Shown in pieces: positions 37,260 through 44,070 of a stretch of 47,962 nt of DNA (position 1 is its first letter; every line of letters begins with the position of its first letter). The stretch comes from a virus. Position numbers and translations under genes: made by a program. The DNA lies in the IMG/VR virus record IMGVR_UViG_3300021959_010708, positions 1-47,962 of that record; one strand, written 5' to 3'. The notes under the pieces were generated by a model, which made no database searches, had not been told where the DNA came from, and was given only the letters and a program-made list of their open reading frames with translations.

Positions 37260-37546
37260 TCCTTAGGATCTTTGAGATACCCGTTGTCATTGTAAAGGAA
37301 ACTGATATCTATTCCCTTTTCTAAATCTATCTTCGTGGTACTGACGCCATTTGCTTTTAAAATCATGACATGGATCCTATGGATCACATCGCCTAATTCT
37401 TTGGAGTTGACAATCATATCTAAATCACATCCTACTTCAGCCATGTATTCGATCAATAGTTCCACAGCGTCGATGGTCTGTCTATCAGAAATATCGAGGT
37501 CATCCATGTTGTTAAATTTTGGAAAATCTATAATTTTTGCAGTCAT
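37256..37546 (-). CDS. Small acidic hypothetical protein (96 aa)
   Basis: A 96-residue acidic helical protein (MTAKIIDFPKFNNMDDLDIS ... GYLKDPKD). The ATG at 37546 overlaps the QueC-like stop as TGATG; an in-frame TTG just upstream is less likely. It converges on the methyltransferase gene with a four-base overlap. ELLIEYMAEVGCDLDM and LGDVIHRIHVMILKANG look helical. Function unknown. Confidence 0.65.
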   Translation of the reverse strand: MTAKIIDFPKFNNMDDLDISDRQTIDAVELLIEYMAEVGCDLDMIVNSKELGDVIHRIHVMILKANGVSTTKIDLEKGIDISFLYNDNGYLKDPKD

Positions 37547-38256
37547 CAAATCAATCTTCCGAATCCATATTGTCTTTCAGCACACCACCAGCAGTCCCCA
37601 CAGTGTTGTGAGAAATCGGAGGTCTCTTGTTCACAGCTCCTTGTCAAAGGGAACAAGGTGTCTATGATGTCAAAATGTGAATACAATTCCGCCACTGTTT
37701 TCTTGTCCACATGCAGAAGAGGATAGTGTCCCCTGTGAATGATGTCTTGCTTTTGCCATTCTTCATACTCCGAATTAACGAACGACGTTCCCTCCAGTTT
37801 GCCTTTCATCTCGATGTCTCTTTCTTCGCTCCTCCAATCCCACAATTCTACCAGTTTGGGATTTTCTTGGTAGTCTATGGGGTTAGTGGTCTGTCCCATG
37901 AGATGGACATCCAATTGGTTGTCTCTGTACGACTTTTCTAACAAAACCAATTGTTCGTCTGCATAGTGACCATTTGCTGTGCCTACTCCTGTGGTGTGAG
38001 ATGAAAACTTGAAATCAAATTCGTTTTCTAACCACGACATCACTTGTTTGGCAAATTTTACTTGGAATGCTTTGAGTGGATGATCCATTGTGATCACATG
38101 CAGATTGAGATCTGGCCTATACTTTTTCTTGTACAAAGACAGCATGTATGCTATGATTGAACTGTCCGTGCCACCGCTCATTTTAATTCCTATGTTTTTT
38201 ACCAACGGTTCAAAGTTGAACACGAACTCTTTCTGTTCTGTGTTTACCTTTAACAT
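37546..38256 (-). CDS. queC: QueC-like PP-loop ATPase (7-cyano-7-deazaguanine synthase family)
   Basis: A 236-residue PP-loop enzyme. The ATP-binding loop is KMSGGTDSSIIAY (about residues 25-37). The C-terminal zinc site SCEQE...HCGDCWWCAERQYGFGR gives four Cys spaced as in QueC (SC...CGxCxxCxxR). QueC converts 7-carboxy-7-deazaguanine to preQ0 with ammonia and ATP. The middle region is more diverged than in bacterial QueC, so a related PP-loop activity is possible. With queD at 33085-33537 it suggests 7-deazaguanine production, as in phages that replace G in DNA. QueE, FolE and a DpdA-type inserter are not seen in this window. It is coupled to IF-1 by a TGATG overlap. Confidence 0.78.
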   Translation of the reverse strand: MLKVNTEQKEFVFNFEPLVKNIGIKMSGGTDSSIIAYMLSLYKKKYRPDLNLHVITMDHPLKAFQVKFAKQVMSWLENEFDFKFSSHTTGVGTANGHYADEQLVLLEKSYRDNQLDVHLMGQTTNPIDYQENPKLVELWDWRSEERDIEMKGKLEGTSFVNSEYEEWQKQDIIHRGHYPLLHVDKKTVAELYSHFDIIDTLFPLTRSCEQETSDFSQHCGDCWWCAERQYGFGRLI

Positions 38257-38483
38257 CAGTATTTTTTCTTTCCCCTGTAAGTTACTCTTCCCTTGGTGAG
38301 ATCATAGGGAGTCATTTCAACTGTTACTTGATCACCGACCAACATCCTAATTTTGTGTTTCTTTAACTTGCCCGCTGTATAGCACAACACATTGTGCCCA
38401 TTGTCTAATTTAACCATGCATCTTGATTCGGGCAGTAAGTCTGTCACTGTGCCCTGGAATTCTAATACGTCCTGTTTGCTCAA
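38256..38483 (-). CDS. infA: Translation initiation factor IF-1
   Basis: A 75-residue S1-like OB-fold protein. It aligns along its whole length with bacterial IF-1 (72 aa): LEFQGTVTDLLPESRCMV, LDNGHNVLCYTAGKLKKHKI, RMLVGDQVTVEMTPYDLTKG and RVTYRGKKK replace the E. coli equivalents [52 protein letters not shown] and RIVFRSR. IF-1 fills the ribosomal A site during initiation and tunes IF-2/IF-3. It lies in a tight operon (ATGA overlap with the 60-aa gene before it, TGATG with queC after it). A phage IF-1 could adapt host ribosomes to phage messages, many of which seem to lack leaders. Confidence 0.95.
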   Translation of the reverse strand: MSKQDVLEFQGTVTDLLPESRCMVKLDNGHNVLCYTAGKLKKHKIRMLVGDQVTVEMTPYDLTKGRVTYRGKKKY

Positions 38484-38662
38484 TTCATCTCCTTGTCGTG
38501 TTGTTCTATCACCTGTTCAATGTCTTGTTGATTAAACAAAAATCCACTTGAACTCAATCTCGGTCTTTCTCTTTTTATTTTATAGTCAGTTTGTATTTTA
38601 ATCAATCTCTCAAATATCTTATGCGCCAGTGATTTAGCATAGCCATTACCAGATGTCTTCAT
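38480..38662 (-). CDS. Small basic hypothetical protein (60 aa)
   Basis: A 60-codon basic protein, opening MKTSGNGYAKSLAHKIFERL and ending QHDKEMN. The same frame continues further upstream, but that part lies antisense to nothing and inside the membrane protein gene in another frame, so I place the start at 38662, with 38683 as the alternative. It ends in an ATGA overlap with IF-1. Several RER/KR stretches suggest nucleic-acid contact. Function unknown; the start is uncertain. Confidence 0.5.
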   Translation of the reverse strand: MKTSGNGYAKSLAHKIFERLIKIQTDYKIKRERPRLSSSGFLFNQQDIEQVIEQHDKEMN

Positions 38663-39107
38663 ACTTGCCTGCGATTTCTTCATATTTGAGTGTCTTTGTG
38701 CCACGAGTAAAAAATTCAGGACGAATTTCTGCCACCTTGAATGTGCCCACTGTGATGAAAATTGCCGCCACAAGTATAAGGTGTGCTATGGCTGTGTAGC
38801 CAAACACAGTCCAACTGCCCACCAGTATTGAAAACACAATACACCACATCCAACACAGCACCTGTGTGACCAGATGTCTGGTGTTGAAGTCTTTGATGTG
38901 TCTCAGTGGATTTCTGTCCCACCCCATCACAGATGTATAAGCATCATATATCCATTCTCTCATTCCTCGTCTCCATTTCTTCATTTGTTTCAGCATGATG
39001 TATTCATACTCGTCATAGTCTTCGAATCTGCCCTGTTCTGTAGCAGTGTTCTCCAGTTTGTTCCACTGGTGTTGTATGTATTCTCTTCTGGCTGTGTGTT
39101 TGCTCAT
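38646..39107 (-). CDS. Membrane protein with two transmembrane segments (153 aa)
   Basis: A 153-residue protein: a charged, helical N-terminal domain (about residues 1-75), two hydrophobic segments (LVTQVLCWMWCIVFSILVGSW and FGYTAIAHLILVAAIFITVG), and a soluble tail ending KYEDIW. It is predicted to lie in the inner membrane with the N-terminal domain in the cytoplasm. It begins in an ATGA overlap with the DNA ligase gene. No family recognised. Confidence 0.65.
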   Translation of the reverse strand: MSKHTARREYIQHQWNKLENTATEQGRFEDYDEYEYIMLKQMKKWRRGMREWIYDAYTSVMGWDRNPLRHIKDFNTRHLVTQVLCWMWCIVFSILVGSWTVFGYTAIAHLILVAAIFITVGTFKVAEIRPEFFTRGTKTLKYEEIAGKYEDIW

Positions 39108-40417
39108 ATTTTTTCACCAATCTCAAATCCTCTGAATGATTTAAATCTTGGGAATCTCAGTGAGTATGTGCCGTCTTGATTTTGGGTGATGGCATCTGCT
39201 CTCACTTCTACCATTTGTCCGATAATACTATCACGATGAGTCCAAAAGTCATCACGATGCCCGTCGCTGAAACCACTGCCAACATTGACATGAATATCTT
39301 TGCCATCATCTGTGCCTTCACAGACAAACGCCCCGAGTCTGCCTTCGTTCCTGCCCGTGCCCGCTTCGACATCTTTCACCTCCAGTGTGACTTCTATGAA
39401 TGGTTTGGCCTTCAGCATGTGATGTGATCTTTTACACTCGTAGGGAGCATCCACATCCTTGATCATCACACCCTCAAAGCCTTGCTCAACTGCTTGTTTG
39501 TTTATTTTTAAATATCGCTTGTAGCCTTCAGGTGTGTCCAGATTGACTCTGTGTTTCTCTAAAGGAAACAGATGATCAAACTCTTTGTCTATAAACAGTG
39601 CTCTCACAAACGCATCTCTATCAGCACACCCAAGTATGCTTTTGCCTTTGGTGAATTCGTGTTGTGCAATCATATCAAACACAGCAAACTTGGCATCAGT
39701 GGCTTCCACGTTGTCTTTGCGATGCACCTGTTTCATCAGTGCTTGGAAACTTTTGCTGACCATTTCGCCATCCAGTATCATGGGCACTTCAAAGCCTGGC
39801 AGTATCTTTTCTCTAATTTCATCTTCCACATGACCAAAGTTGTGCAACTGTTTGCCGTTCCTGGTGTACATGGCCACTGTGTCTTTGTCTGGATCAAAGA
39901 ATGCCAATACCCTTACACCATCCAACTTGTAGTCAATAAACTTTTCTCCATGCATCTTGTTGGCATGGTTGGCTGAATCATGTGCCAGCATGACATCAAA
40001 AGTAGGAACCATATATTTTTCTAATTGGCACTTTTTGGCCACCGAGTTGATGGTCTTTTCAGAAACACCACATCTCAGATCTTTTATCAAAATCCTGCGA
40101 TACCAGTCATTCCATTCTTCGCAGGTGGCCTGTGCCATGCGTTCTGCCACAAGGTCACGAGCGGCATTGCCTGTGACTGATCTATAATTGAGTTGATGCT
40201 GTAAGTCCCAAAAGGATTCTCTGTCCAATCCTGGACCATCCTGTGAGGCTGTGTCCACTTTTTGGATGTTGAACACATATAATTTGTCTAATGCTATTTG
40301 GACACCTTCGAAGAATTCGTCATTGCCTGCCAGCATTTCGCGGGCAATCACACCTTCTTTGAACAGTCGTGAGTTGTCAGATTCTAATTCTTGTATAATT
40401 TTGTATGGCTTCATCAT
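39104..40417 (-). CDS. 30: ATP-dependent DNA ligase (T4 gp30-like)
   Basis: A 437-residue ligase that seals nicks in replicated DNA. Motif I with the adenylated Lys is FIDYKLDGVRVLAFF (KLDG, about residue 163). Motif III/IIIa is MILDGEMVSKSFQALM, motif IV GFEGVMIKDVDAPYE, motif V MLKAKPFIEVTLEV. The C-terminal OB domain follows (GRNEGRLGAFVCEG, VNVGSGFSD). Length is near T4 gp30 (487 aa). It starts an operon containing IF-1 and the QueC-like gene. The start is fixed by a perfect leaderless sigma70-type promoter. Confidence 0.95.
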   Translation of the reverse strand: MMKPYKIIQELESDNSRLFKEGVIAREMLAGNDEFFEGVQIALDKLYVFNIQKVDTASQDGPGLDRESFWDLQHQLNYRSVTGNAARDLVAERMAQATCEEWNDWYRRILIKDLRCGVSEKTINSVAKKCQLEKYMVPTFDVMLAHDSANHANKMHGEKFIDYKLDGVRVLAFFDPDKDTVAMYTRNGKQLHNFGHVEDEIREKILPGFEVPMILDGEMVSKSFQALMKQVHRKDNVEATDAKFAVFDMIAQHEFTKGKSILGCADRDAFVRALFIDKEFDHLFPLEKHRVNLDTPEGYKRYLKINKQAVEQGFEGVMIKDVDAPYECKRSHHMLKAKPFIEVTLEVKDVEAGTGRNEGRLGAFVCEGTDDGKDIHVNVGSGFSDGHRDDFWTHRDSIIGQMVEVRADAITQNQDGTYSLRFPRFKSFRGFEIGEKI

Positions 40418-40451
40418 ACACTTATTATATAATATTTGGAAAAAGTGTCAA
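40418..40451 (-). promoter_or_regulatory. Sigma70-type promoter, leaderless geometry, for the DNA ligase operon
   Basis: Minus strand: -35 TTGACA at 40446-40451, 16-base spacer, -10 TATAAT at 40424-40429, six bases, ATG at 40415-40417. The -35 overlaps the foot of the porin terminator. Confidence 0.87.
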
Positions 40452-40474
40452 TCGGGGGCGAAAAACCCCCGATT
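40450..40474 (-). terminator. Intrinsic terminator of the porin gene
   Basis: Nine-base-pair GC-rich perfect stem (AATCGGGGG / CCCCCGATT) with a seven-base loop, 14 bases after the porin stop. On the minus strand a T run follows after GACAC. Confidence 0.75.
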
Positions 40475-40487
40475 TTGTTGGGATTTA

Positions 40488-41276
40488 TTAGAATGCTACA
40501 GAAACACCCATTGCTGGTGTTACTTCTTTAGAGTCTAAATTGTAGTTTGCTTCCACATAGTAACCAAGATCTTTCCAAGTTGATTTGTAGCCTGCACCTA
40601 CGTTCTTTGACCAGTCACCCTCGTCACCGTCGACATATGCTGAAACAGGACCCATTGCTACGATTGACTCGTAAGCAACTTCATTTGTCAATGTTTCGTC
40701 ATGTGTTACAACTGTGGACAAGTTTACTGATTCGTTCAAGTCAAATGCTACAGAACCTGCAAAGACGTTGTTGTCATTTGAGATTGTGTGATTAACTGCC
40801 GCTCCAACTGAGAATTTATCAACTGATGTTGAAAATTTCGCTTGGATTGTTGAGAAATCAGAAATGTCTGTGTCTGTGTCTGTAAACAAACCTCTCACTG
40901 ATAATGCACCGAAGTTACCGATGATGCTCTCACCTGCATCACTTGGGTTAGCAAGTGTGTTTGCACCCACAGCTTCAAGACCGCCACCGATAAAGATGTC
41001 GCCCTGGTCACCGTATGATACAGACGCAGTGTCTGTGATGTTTGCACCGATCTGATATTCATCCATGATGAACTGATCTGATGAGTTTGTTTTTGCTTTG
41101 ATGTAACCGAAAGCAACTCCTGAGTCGCCGTTCACATCAAATTTGATTGATTCAGTTGAGATGTAATCATTACTTGCGTTTTCTGTAATGTCCACTTCCA
41201 CAGTACCGGTAATAGTGGCAGCTTGTGTAACACCTGCAAAACCTAAAGCAATCATAAGTGCTATTAGTTTCTTCAT
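40488..41276 (-). CDS. Gram-negative-type porin
   Basis: A 262-residue outer-membrane barrel. The signal peptide is MKKLIALMIALGFAGVTQA with cleavage before ATITG. The mature part consists of alternating amphipathic strands (ITGTVEVDIT, FGYIKAKTNS, ASVSYGDQGDIFIG, FSVGAAVNHTI, GAGYKSTWKD, YYVEANYNLD) and ends GVSVAF, with the C-terminal Phe recognised by the BAM machinery. Acidic overall. It has its own strong leadered sigma70-type promoter, GAGGAG ribosome site and terminator, so it is an independent unit. Phage porins can replace host porins to block superinfection, or alter nutrient uptake. Confidence 0.88.
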   Translation of the reverse strand: MKKLIALMIALGFAGVTQAATITGTVEVDITENASNDYISTESIKFDVNGDSGVAFGYIKAKTNSSDQFIMDEYQIGANITDTASVSYGDQGDIFIGGGLEAVGANTLANPSDAGESIIGNFGALSVRGLFTDTDTDISDFSTIQAKFSTSVDKFSVGAAVNHTISNDNNVFAGSVAFDLNESVNLSTVVTHDETLTNEVAYESIVAMGPVSAYVDGDEGDWSKNVGAGYKSTWKDLGYYVEANYNLDSKEVTPAMGVSVAF

Positions 41277-41458
41277 TTATTATAGTCTCCTCTTTGGTCT
41301 ATTATATAATAGTTGTACACCAAATAGCAACCACTGTGTTGTGGTGGCCACGAAGCATACCGCTTTATATAGTCTCGGCAAGTGTGAATTAAGTGTGTAC
41401 TGAATGCAGATTTGTGGATAACTGATCAAAGTTTTGTTACAGAAAGATTAAATTTTTA
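41277..41458. other. Intergenic region with porin promoter and a consensus DnaA box
   Basis: About 180 bases without a gene. Besides the porin promoter it contains TGTGGATAA at 41413-41421 (TTATCCACA on the minus strand), a perfect match to the DnaA box consensus. The hairpin ACCAC/GTGGT (41330-41334 with 41341-41345) lies just upstream of the -35. A single box may be chance. Confidence 0.4.
41301..41330 (-). promoter_or_regulatory. Sigma70-type promoter of the porin gene
   Basis: Minus strand: -35 TTGCTA at 41325-41330, 18-base spacer, -10 TATAAT at 41301-41306 within the palindrome ATTATATAAT; then a roughly 20-base leader with GAGGAG before the ATG at 41276. Confidence 0.7.
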
Positions 41459-41686
41459 CTAATGAATAGACAGGGTTTTACAGTGTTTTTCTTTCACGAA
41501 ACCTGCATCGTCCAGTTCATCCGGATCACCGAAGCAACACAGCCAAGCTGAGTTTTCGGCATCGGAAACTCTATCATACACACCGTCCGAACAGATTACT
41601 GAATTTGAATTTGGTTTGTAGTATACGAACCCGTGACCTTTGAGATGGTCATCCCAATAGACGTACACATGTTTTTCACGTGCCAT
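41459..41686 (-). CDS. Small hypothetical protein (75 aa)
   Basis: A 75-residue acidic protein (AREKHVYVYWDDHLKGHGFVYY ... KHCKTLSIH) with several Cys (SVICSDG, WLCCFGD, KHCKT) and His but no clean zinc-site spacing. A late motif ATAAATA (41692-41698) ends five bases before the ATG. It stands alone before the porin region and after the DUF115-like pair. Function unknown. Confidence 0.65.
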   Translation of the reverse strand: MAREKHVYVYWDDHLKGHGFVYYKPNSNSVICSDGVYDRVSDAENSAWLCCFGDPDELDDAGFVKEKHCKTLSIH

Positions 41687-41691
41687 ACTAT

Positions 41692-41698
41692 TATTTAT
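41692..41698 (-). promoter_or_regulatory. T4-type late promoter motif (leaderless spacing) for 41459-41686
   Basis: Minus strand ATAAATA, five bases before the ATG at 41684-41686, overlapping the end of the DUF115-like gene. Confidence 0.62.
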
Positions 41699-42267
41699 TG
41701 AAAATTTTTGATGAAAGTCTCTAACTTTGTTTCATGGTAATTCTTAAAAGGTTTAAATTCCTTGACGGGATAGGTTTGCTTGCCCATGACTCGTGTGAAT
41801 CTTATGCCGGGATTTTTTTCCAACATTTCTATGTAGTGAGGCATGTAAACCTTGAAAGAATCGTCATCCTGCCATGCTTGTTTGTAGTTGGCAGTGTTTT
41901 TGTAACAGTTATTGATGAGGCCGTTGGGTGAACCCAAGTCGTGTCCTATGAGGTATATTTCTTTCATACCGTGTGCTATGGCTATCAAACATGCAGTGAC
42001 ACCTGCACACAGCCTTCTGGAATAATTGAATCTTACAAAATTCTTATTGGTTTCCGATATGTCTTTGTAGGGAGTGTAAACCTTCCATAGATTGATGTAA
42101 TTGGATTTTGCAACTTCTTTGGCCATGTCGGGATCTATGGTGACCAACACATCGGGTCTGAAATCTCTGTAGATTGCGTTGCAACCATAGGTGTATCCGT
42201 ATTTGGCCATACGGCTTATGCTCAGTTTCGATCTGCTCTCGCCGTTGCCTAACACAAATGCTATCAT
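41695..42267 (-). CDS. DUF115/Maf-like protein (tandem copy B)
   Basis: A 190-residue protein starting IAFVLGNGESRSKLSI, the GNG(P/E)S nucleotide-binding-like loop of the DUF115 (Maf/MptE-like) family, followed by YGYTYGCNAIYRDFRPDVLVTIDPDM (GCNAIYRD...D). EIYLIGHDLGSPNGLINNCY is the second conserved block. Family members act on CMP-pseudaminic/legionaminic-acid glycosylation or pterin pyrophosphate transfer. It starts in an ATGA overlap with its paralogue and appears to be a tandem duplicate (GNGESR, GCNA-YRDF and the N-Y-K block conserved in both). Target unknown. Confidence 0.7.
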   Translation of the reverse strand: MIAFVLGNGESRSKLSISRMAKYGYTYGCNAIYRDFRPDVLVTIDPDMAKEVAKSNYINLWKVYTPYKDISETNKNFVRFNYSRRLCAGVTACLIAIAHGMKEIYLIGHDLGSPNGLINNCYKNTANYKQAWQDDDSFKVYMPHYIEMLEKNPGIRFTRVMGKQTYPVKEFKPFKNYHETKLETFIKNFQ

Positions 42268-42935
42268 ATGGTTTTGAAGAACAGGTCCAGACTGTTGATC
42301 TTATCTTCGCAGTGATCAATGAAGTTTTGGAAGTTCTTGATGGGTTCCCTGAAAAAGTTTTTGTGTGTCCATTGTTCCGGGGTCTTGATCTTGTCGGGCA
42401 CTATCCAAACGAAAGAACACTTGGGATTGTTTTCAAACAGTTTGGCCAGTTGGTAATGCCAGTACTTTGGATCCACAGGCTTGCTGTCTATTTCATTGTA
42501 ATTTTCTGTTCCCTTGTACACATTGTTGACGACCTTCTGGTCCGGTTGGGTGAGATCGAAACCCAAAAGGAATACGAGATTGGCCCTCTGACCCATCCAT
42601 CCTGCCTTGGAAGATTTGGTAGCAAGATTGATTGCGTGTGGTCCTGAATTCCAGTGCCAAGGATCATCCTCTCGCTTGTCGCCCCGATAAGGCAATTGAG
42701 GATATGCCACGCAGTTGTGTTGTTGGTTCCATTCGGATCGTGTGTAGATGGGATTGTTGAATACTTTCTTGGCTTCCTGAACCATCCTCTGGTCACAGCA
42801 ACTCAGCAGATCGCAGTTGAAATCTCTGTACAGTGCGTTGCAACCAACAGTGAGGCCTATGCCTTTCAGGCTGTCTAAGTCTATCTGAAGTCTGCTTTCA
42901 CCATTACCGATTACAAATGCTGGTCTTACATTCAT
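42264..42935 (-). CDS. DUF115/Maf-like protein (tandem copy A)
   Basis: A 223-residue paralogue of the following gene: FVIGNGESRLQIDLDSLKG, then GLTVGCNALYRDFNCDLLSCCDQRM, then LVFLLGFDLTQPDQKVVNNVYKGTENY. It differs by an insertion after the first third (HNCVAYPQLPYRGDKREDDP) and a longer C-terminus, so the two have diverged in substrate-binding parts. A late-like element (ATAAATT) lies upstream. Given carbamoyltransferase, SGNH-like, sulfotransferase-like and glycosyltransferase genes in the window, a glycan-building role is attractive but unproven. Confidence 0.7.
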   Translation of the reverse strand: MNVRPAFVIGNGESRLQIDLDSLKGIGLTVGCNALYRDFNCDLLSCCDQRMVQEAKKVFNNPIYTRSEWNQQHNCVAYPQLPYRGDKREDDPWHWNSGPHAINLATKSSKAGWMGQRANLVFLLGFDLTQPDQKVVNNVYKGTENYNEIDSKPVDPKYWHYQLAKLFENNPKCSFVWIVPDKIKTPEQWTHKNFFREPIKNFQNFIDHCEDKINSLDLFFKTI

Positions 42936-42943
42936 GCAGTAAT

Positions 42944-43549
42944 TTATGCAGATTCTACATCTGATCTGTGTGTGATGATTTTATCGATAAGTCCGAATTC
43001 AAGTGCTTCTTGTGGCGACATGAATTTGTCACGTTCCATGGCTTGATTGATAACTTCAATGTCTTGACCGGTGTGGTCAGCATACATTTGATTGAGTTTT
43101 TTCTTGATCTTTATTATCTCTTCTGCCTGGATCTGAATGTCTGTGGCCTGTCCTGAAGCACCACCCGAAGGTTGATGGATCATGATCCTTGAATTTTTTA
43201 GGGCATATCGCTTGCCTTTGGTTCCTGCCATGGCCAGCAGTGATCCTGCTGAACAAGCTTGTCCTATCACGAGAGTTGATATGTCACACTTGATGAATTG
43301 CATGGTATCATACATGGCCAATCCTGCTGTGACCAATCCACCCGGTGAATTGATGTACATGTAGATGTCCTTGTCGGGGGCCTGTGATTCTAAGAACAGC
43401 AGTTGTGCCGACACGATTGAAGACACCTGTTCGTTGATGCCTCCGGTTAAAAATATAATTCTTTCTTTTAAAAGACGTGAAAAAATATCATAACTTCTTT
43501 CACCCTTTGATGTCTGTTCTATTACAACAGGTACTAAACTCATATCCAT
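42944..43549 (-). CDS. clpP: ATP-dependent Clp protease proteolytic subunit
   Basis: A 201-residue ClpP serine protease. Catalytic Ser lies in [14 protein letters not shown], His in [13 protein letters not shown], and Asp in [12 protein letters not shown], giving the full triad. [10 protein letters not shown] is the conserved oxyanion strand, and the N-terminal axial-loop segment [23 protein letters not shown] is present. It would form the double heptamer that degrades proteins fed by ClpA (phage clpA at 6898-9120). Three in-frame ATGs are near the start; that at 43549 is chosen because the -10 box ends six bases before it. Confidence 0.95.
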   Translation of the reverse strand: MDMSLVPVVIEQTSKGERSYDIFSRLLKERIIFLTGGINEQVSSIVSAQLLFLESQAPDKDIYMYINSPGGLVTAGLAMYDTMQFIKCDISTLVIGQACSAGSLLAMAGTKGKRYALKNSRIMIHQPSGGASGQATDIQIQAEEIIKIKKKLNQMYADHTGQDIEVINQAMERDKFMSPQEALEFGLIDKIITHRSDVESA

Positions 43550-43584
43550 GCTCATATTATACTACTCCTCTGTGATTTCGTCAA
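43550..43584 (-). promoter_or_regulatory. Sigma70-type promoter, leaderless geometry, for clpP
   Basis: Minus strand: -35 TTGACG at 43579-43584, 17-base spacer, -10 TATAAT at 43556-43561, six bases, ATG at 43547-43549. Confidence 0.75.
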
Positions 43585-43954
43585 CTGACTTGATGTTGCT
43601 TGGTTTGTCGCACAGCAACCCACAATTGTCAAACCATCTTCCATCGCCCAGTTCGTAGTAGGTTTGCCAAAAATTGCCTTCGTTGTTGATCCTTTTGCGT
43701 GATACTTTCCTTACCTTGATGGATCCTTGATAGTACGAACCGTTTGCTTCGACCACTTTAAAATTATCTTTGGTGTATCCTTCATACAATCTGGCGGTGT
43801 AGTCGTACTCCTGTTTGTCTTCATTCCACGCACCAACACGATTGGATTCTAATTTTGGAAAATTTAATTTCTTTTTGATTTCCTGTTGTTGCAGATATTC
43901 TTTGTATTTGTCTGGGTCTGTGACCCTTAAAAATGCTAATTCTTTGTCTTCCAT
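43562..43954 (-). CDS. Hypothetical protein behind a structured leader (130 aa)
   Basis: A 130-residue acidic, soluble protein: helical start (MEDKELAFLRVTDPDKYKEYLQ), then a beta-rich second half (YYQGSIKVRKVSRKRI, WQTYYELGDGRWFDNCG). No motif recognised. The ATG at 43954 is preferred because the further upstream frame enters a conserved-looking RNA structure. The message carries a three-way-junction element (43969-44057) about 14 bases upstream, and no ordinary Shine-Dalgarno sequence is seen at the usual distance, so translation may be controlled by that structure. Confidence 0.6.
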   Translation of the reverse strand: MEDKELAFLRVTDPDKYKEYLQQQEIKKKLNFPKLESNRVGAWNEDKQEYDYTARLYEGYTKDNFKVVEANGSYYQGSIKVRKVSRKRINNEGNFWQTYYELGDGRWFDNCGLLCDKPSNIKSVDEITEE

Positions 43955-43968
43955 GTTTGTGTGCTGGC

Positions 43969-44057
43969 TAACCCTTGATGCTCTTAAGTTCAAATGCCCT
44001 TAGAGTGACAGAACAAAAAAGACATTCTGACTCTGTCATAAGATCGATCAAGGGTTA
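43969..44057 (-). ncRNA. Three-way-junction RNA element (candidate riboswitch or cis-acting RNA)
   Basis: An 11-base-pair perfect closing helix pairs 43969-43979 with 44047-44057. Inside are a 7-bp helix with one bulge (43981-43988 with 43999-44005, ten-base loop) and a perfect 7-bp helix (44006-44012 with 44032-44038, 19-base loop). The inner helices are directly adjacent, as if coaxially stacked. An alternative pairing (44002-44013 with 44025-44034) would replace both inner helices' shared segment, so two states are possible. It lies between the Hc1-like gene and 43562-43954. Not recognised as a known class. Confidence 0.6.
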
Positions 44058-44070
44058 ACACAATTTTCAT

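Noticed and set aside
43969-44057. Glutamine (glnA) riboswitch
   Set aside because: It is also a three-way junction and occurs in marine phages, but the conserved GGAAGUAGG-type segment is not present.
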